From Lucinisca nassula (taxonomy: Eukaryota; Mollusca; Bivalvia; Lucinida; Lucinidae): 64,000 nucleotides of DNA. The notes under the pieces were generated by a model. The model was given only the letters and a program-made list of their open reading frames with translations, was not told the DNA's origin and ran no database searches. A program made the position numbers and the translations under genes. Below, piece by piece: positions 63,166-64,000 of the stretch (position 1 is its first letter; every line of letters begins with the position of its first letter). The stretch lies in NCBI GenBank assembly GCA_963580285.1, contig OY757015.1, forward strand, positions 145,264,082-145,328,081, written 5' to 3'.

Positions 63166-63384
63166 TTAACCCATTGTATGAGGGGTACCTTGGCAAACAG
63201 TGCAGGCCCAGATCAGACGCCGCAGAATGCGGCGTCTGATCAGGGCCTACACTATTTGCTAACAGAATTTTCTGTCAAAAATAGAAGAACGCCAAAAGAA
63301 ATAGGCCTAACACCCCTTATATGACCGACTGACTTGTCCAACAATTATAGCAATGGAAGAGTCCACTAGTATAGAATGGGTTAA
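63166..63384. mobile_element. T2 element, complete, antisense centre
   Basis: TTAACCCATTGTATGAGGGG to AGTATAGAATGGGTTAA; centre GATCAGACGCCGCAGAATGC / GGCGTCTGATCAGGGCC. Confidence 0.8.
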
Positions 63385-63522
63385 TTTCTGTCTTTATTTG
63401 CTGATAAAGACTTTCAGTGTCATTGTGATTTTTGTCAACAATAGCAGAAAAAATTAGATAATGAATGAGCTGTGTGAAGCAAAAAGTGTGGGATAACTTA
63501 TAATTTATATATGTTCAAAACT

Positions 63523-63726
63523 TTAACCCTTCTCTTGCTGAATATTCATTTAAGCCACACCCTTTTCTGTCTATCAACCAATCAAATTACTTGATGTAAT
63601 TTATTGCTACAAATTCATAAACTGAATGCCAAACAGTGTAGATCCTGATCAGATAGAAGCCATCTGATCTGGATCTACACTGTTTGCAAAAATAGGGGTT
63701 GTCGTGAACAGCAAGATAAGGGTTAA
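63523..63726. mobile_element. T1 element
   Basis: TTAACCCTTCTCTTGCTGAA to AGCAAGATAAGGGTTAA; the centre has lost half of one arm (GATCAGATAGAAGCCATC). Confidence 0.8.
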
Positions 63727-63953
63727 CCCATTGAAGGCTAGTGAACTCTTCCACTGCTATATGTTGGACAAGTCCATTTGTCATATAAGGGGTGATAGGC
63801 CTATTTCTTCGTTTTTATTCCATTTTTGACGGCAAATTCTGTTAGCAAATAGTGAAGGCCTGATGACAGATGCCGCATTCTGTGGCATCTGATCTGGGCC
63901 TGCACTGTTTGCCAAGGTATCCCTTTAGGGATTTCCCGCATAAAATAGGTTAA
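63723..63953. mobile_element. T2 element sharing TTAA with T1
   Basis: TTAACCCATTGAAGGCTAG to GCATAAAATAGGTTAA; hairpin ACAGATGCCGCATTCTGTGG, CATCTGATCTGGGCC. Confidence 0.75.
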
Positions 63954-64000
63954 GGTCGGAAATTTCTTCTTCTAATTATTTTAACCACAGATATACATGT

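Overview
This window looks like intergenic and intronic DNA from a repeat-rich animal genome, most likely a bivalve mollusc and probably a clam-type heterodont. That assignment is inferred from the type of repeats: tRNA-headed SINEs ending in GTTAAACC plus a CAAA or CA tail, many palindromic TTAA-flanked elements, and 'ATGCCCCC' repeats. No species marker is present. The DNA is AT-rich, has no bacterial operon structure, and one clear host gene has a canonical GT-AG intron.

Host gene: a TRIM2/TRIM3-type RING / B-box / coiled-coil / filamin / NHL protein lies on the minus strand. Its main coding exon is 37804-39987, its last exon 32233-32385, and a 5.4 kb repeat-filled intron separates them. 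The joined reading frame is 778 codons plus a stop. A possible terminal exon of another gene (44875-45011, +) is weakly supported. Everything else recognised is mobile or repetitive.

Autonomous-type relics: a mariner transposase cut off by a SINE (3914-4553, -); a Jockey-superclade LINE with endonuclease and reverse transcriptase, broken by a frameshift and a 325-bp insertion (19766-23127, +); a decayed Tc1 transposase (56838-57812, +); and a 5'-truncated second LINE carrying a PHD-like zinc finger (59048-60972, +).

Labels used below. S1-S5 are SINE families. S1 has a GCCCCGATAGCTCAG tRNA head. S2 is the most abundant and ends GACGTTAAACCTCAAATC. S3 has a GATCAGGAGGACG head. S4 has a GTAGTGGTTACGCTAC head. 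S5 has a GCGCTGACTCCTAATC head. T1-T5 are TTAA-flanked palindromic elements: T1 starts TTAACCCTTATC, T2 TTAACCCATTGTAT, T3 TTAACCCATTTGGTACC, T4 TTAACCCTTAGAGC, T5 TTAACCCTTTACCACTCGG. M1 is a palindromic element with GATTGTGGGTACTCGTTAG arms. V1 is the ATGCCCCC element with about 130-bp internal tandem repeats. H marks stand-alone GCAAACAGTG hairpins. The labels are mine, not database names.

Layout: 0-5 kb V1, SINEs, a GATATC-rich MITE and mariner; 5.2-8 kb an unusual GC-richer block of tandem repeats; 8-12 kb SINEs, CA microsatellites and a CCATGG-rich transposon nested in M1; 12.5-14.7 kb a tandem triplicate of T5; 15-19 kb repeats; 19.8-23.1 kb the LINE, whose insertion carries a complete hammerhead ribozyme motif; 23.7-26.5 kb hAT-like elements and a second, mutated hammerhead; 27-32 kb T1/T2/M1 elements; 32-40 kb the TRIM gene; 40-56 kb dense S2, T-family and V1 elements; 56.8-61.5 kb Tc1, the second LINE and a 10-bp-phased ATCGT repeat; 61.5-64 kb more S2/T1/T2.

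The most interesting signals are the two hammerhead motifs, the shared hairpin core found in several otherwise different TTAA element families, and the internally palindromic CCATGG and phased ATCGT elements.
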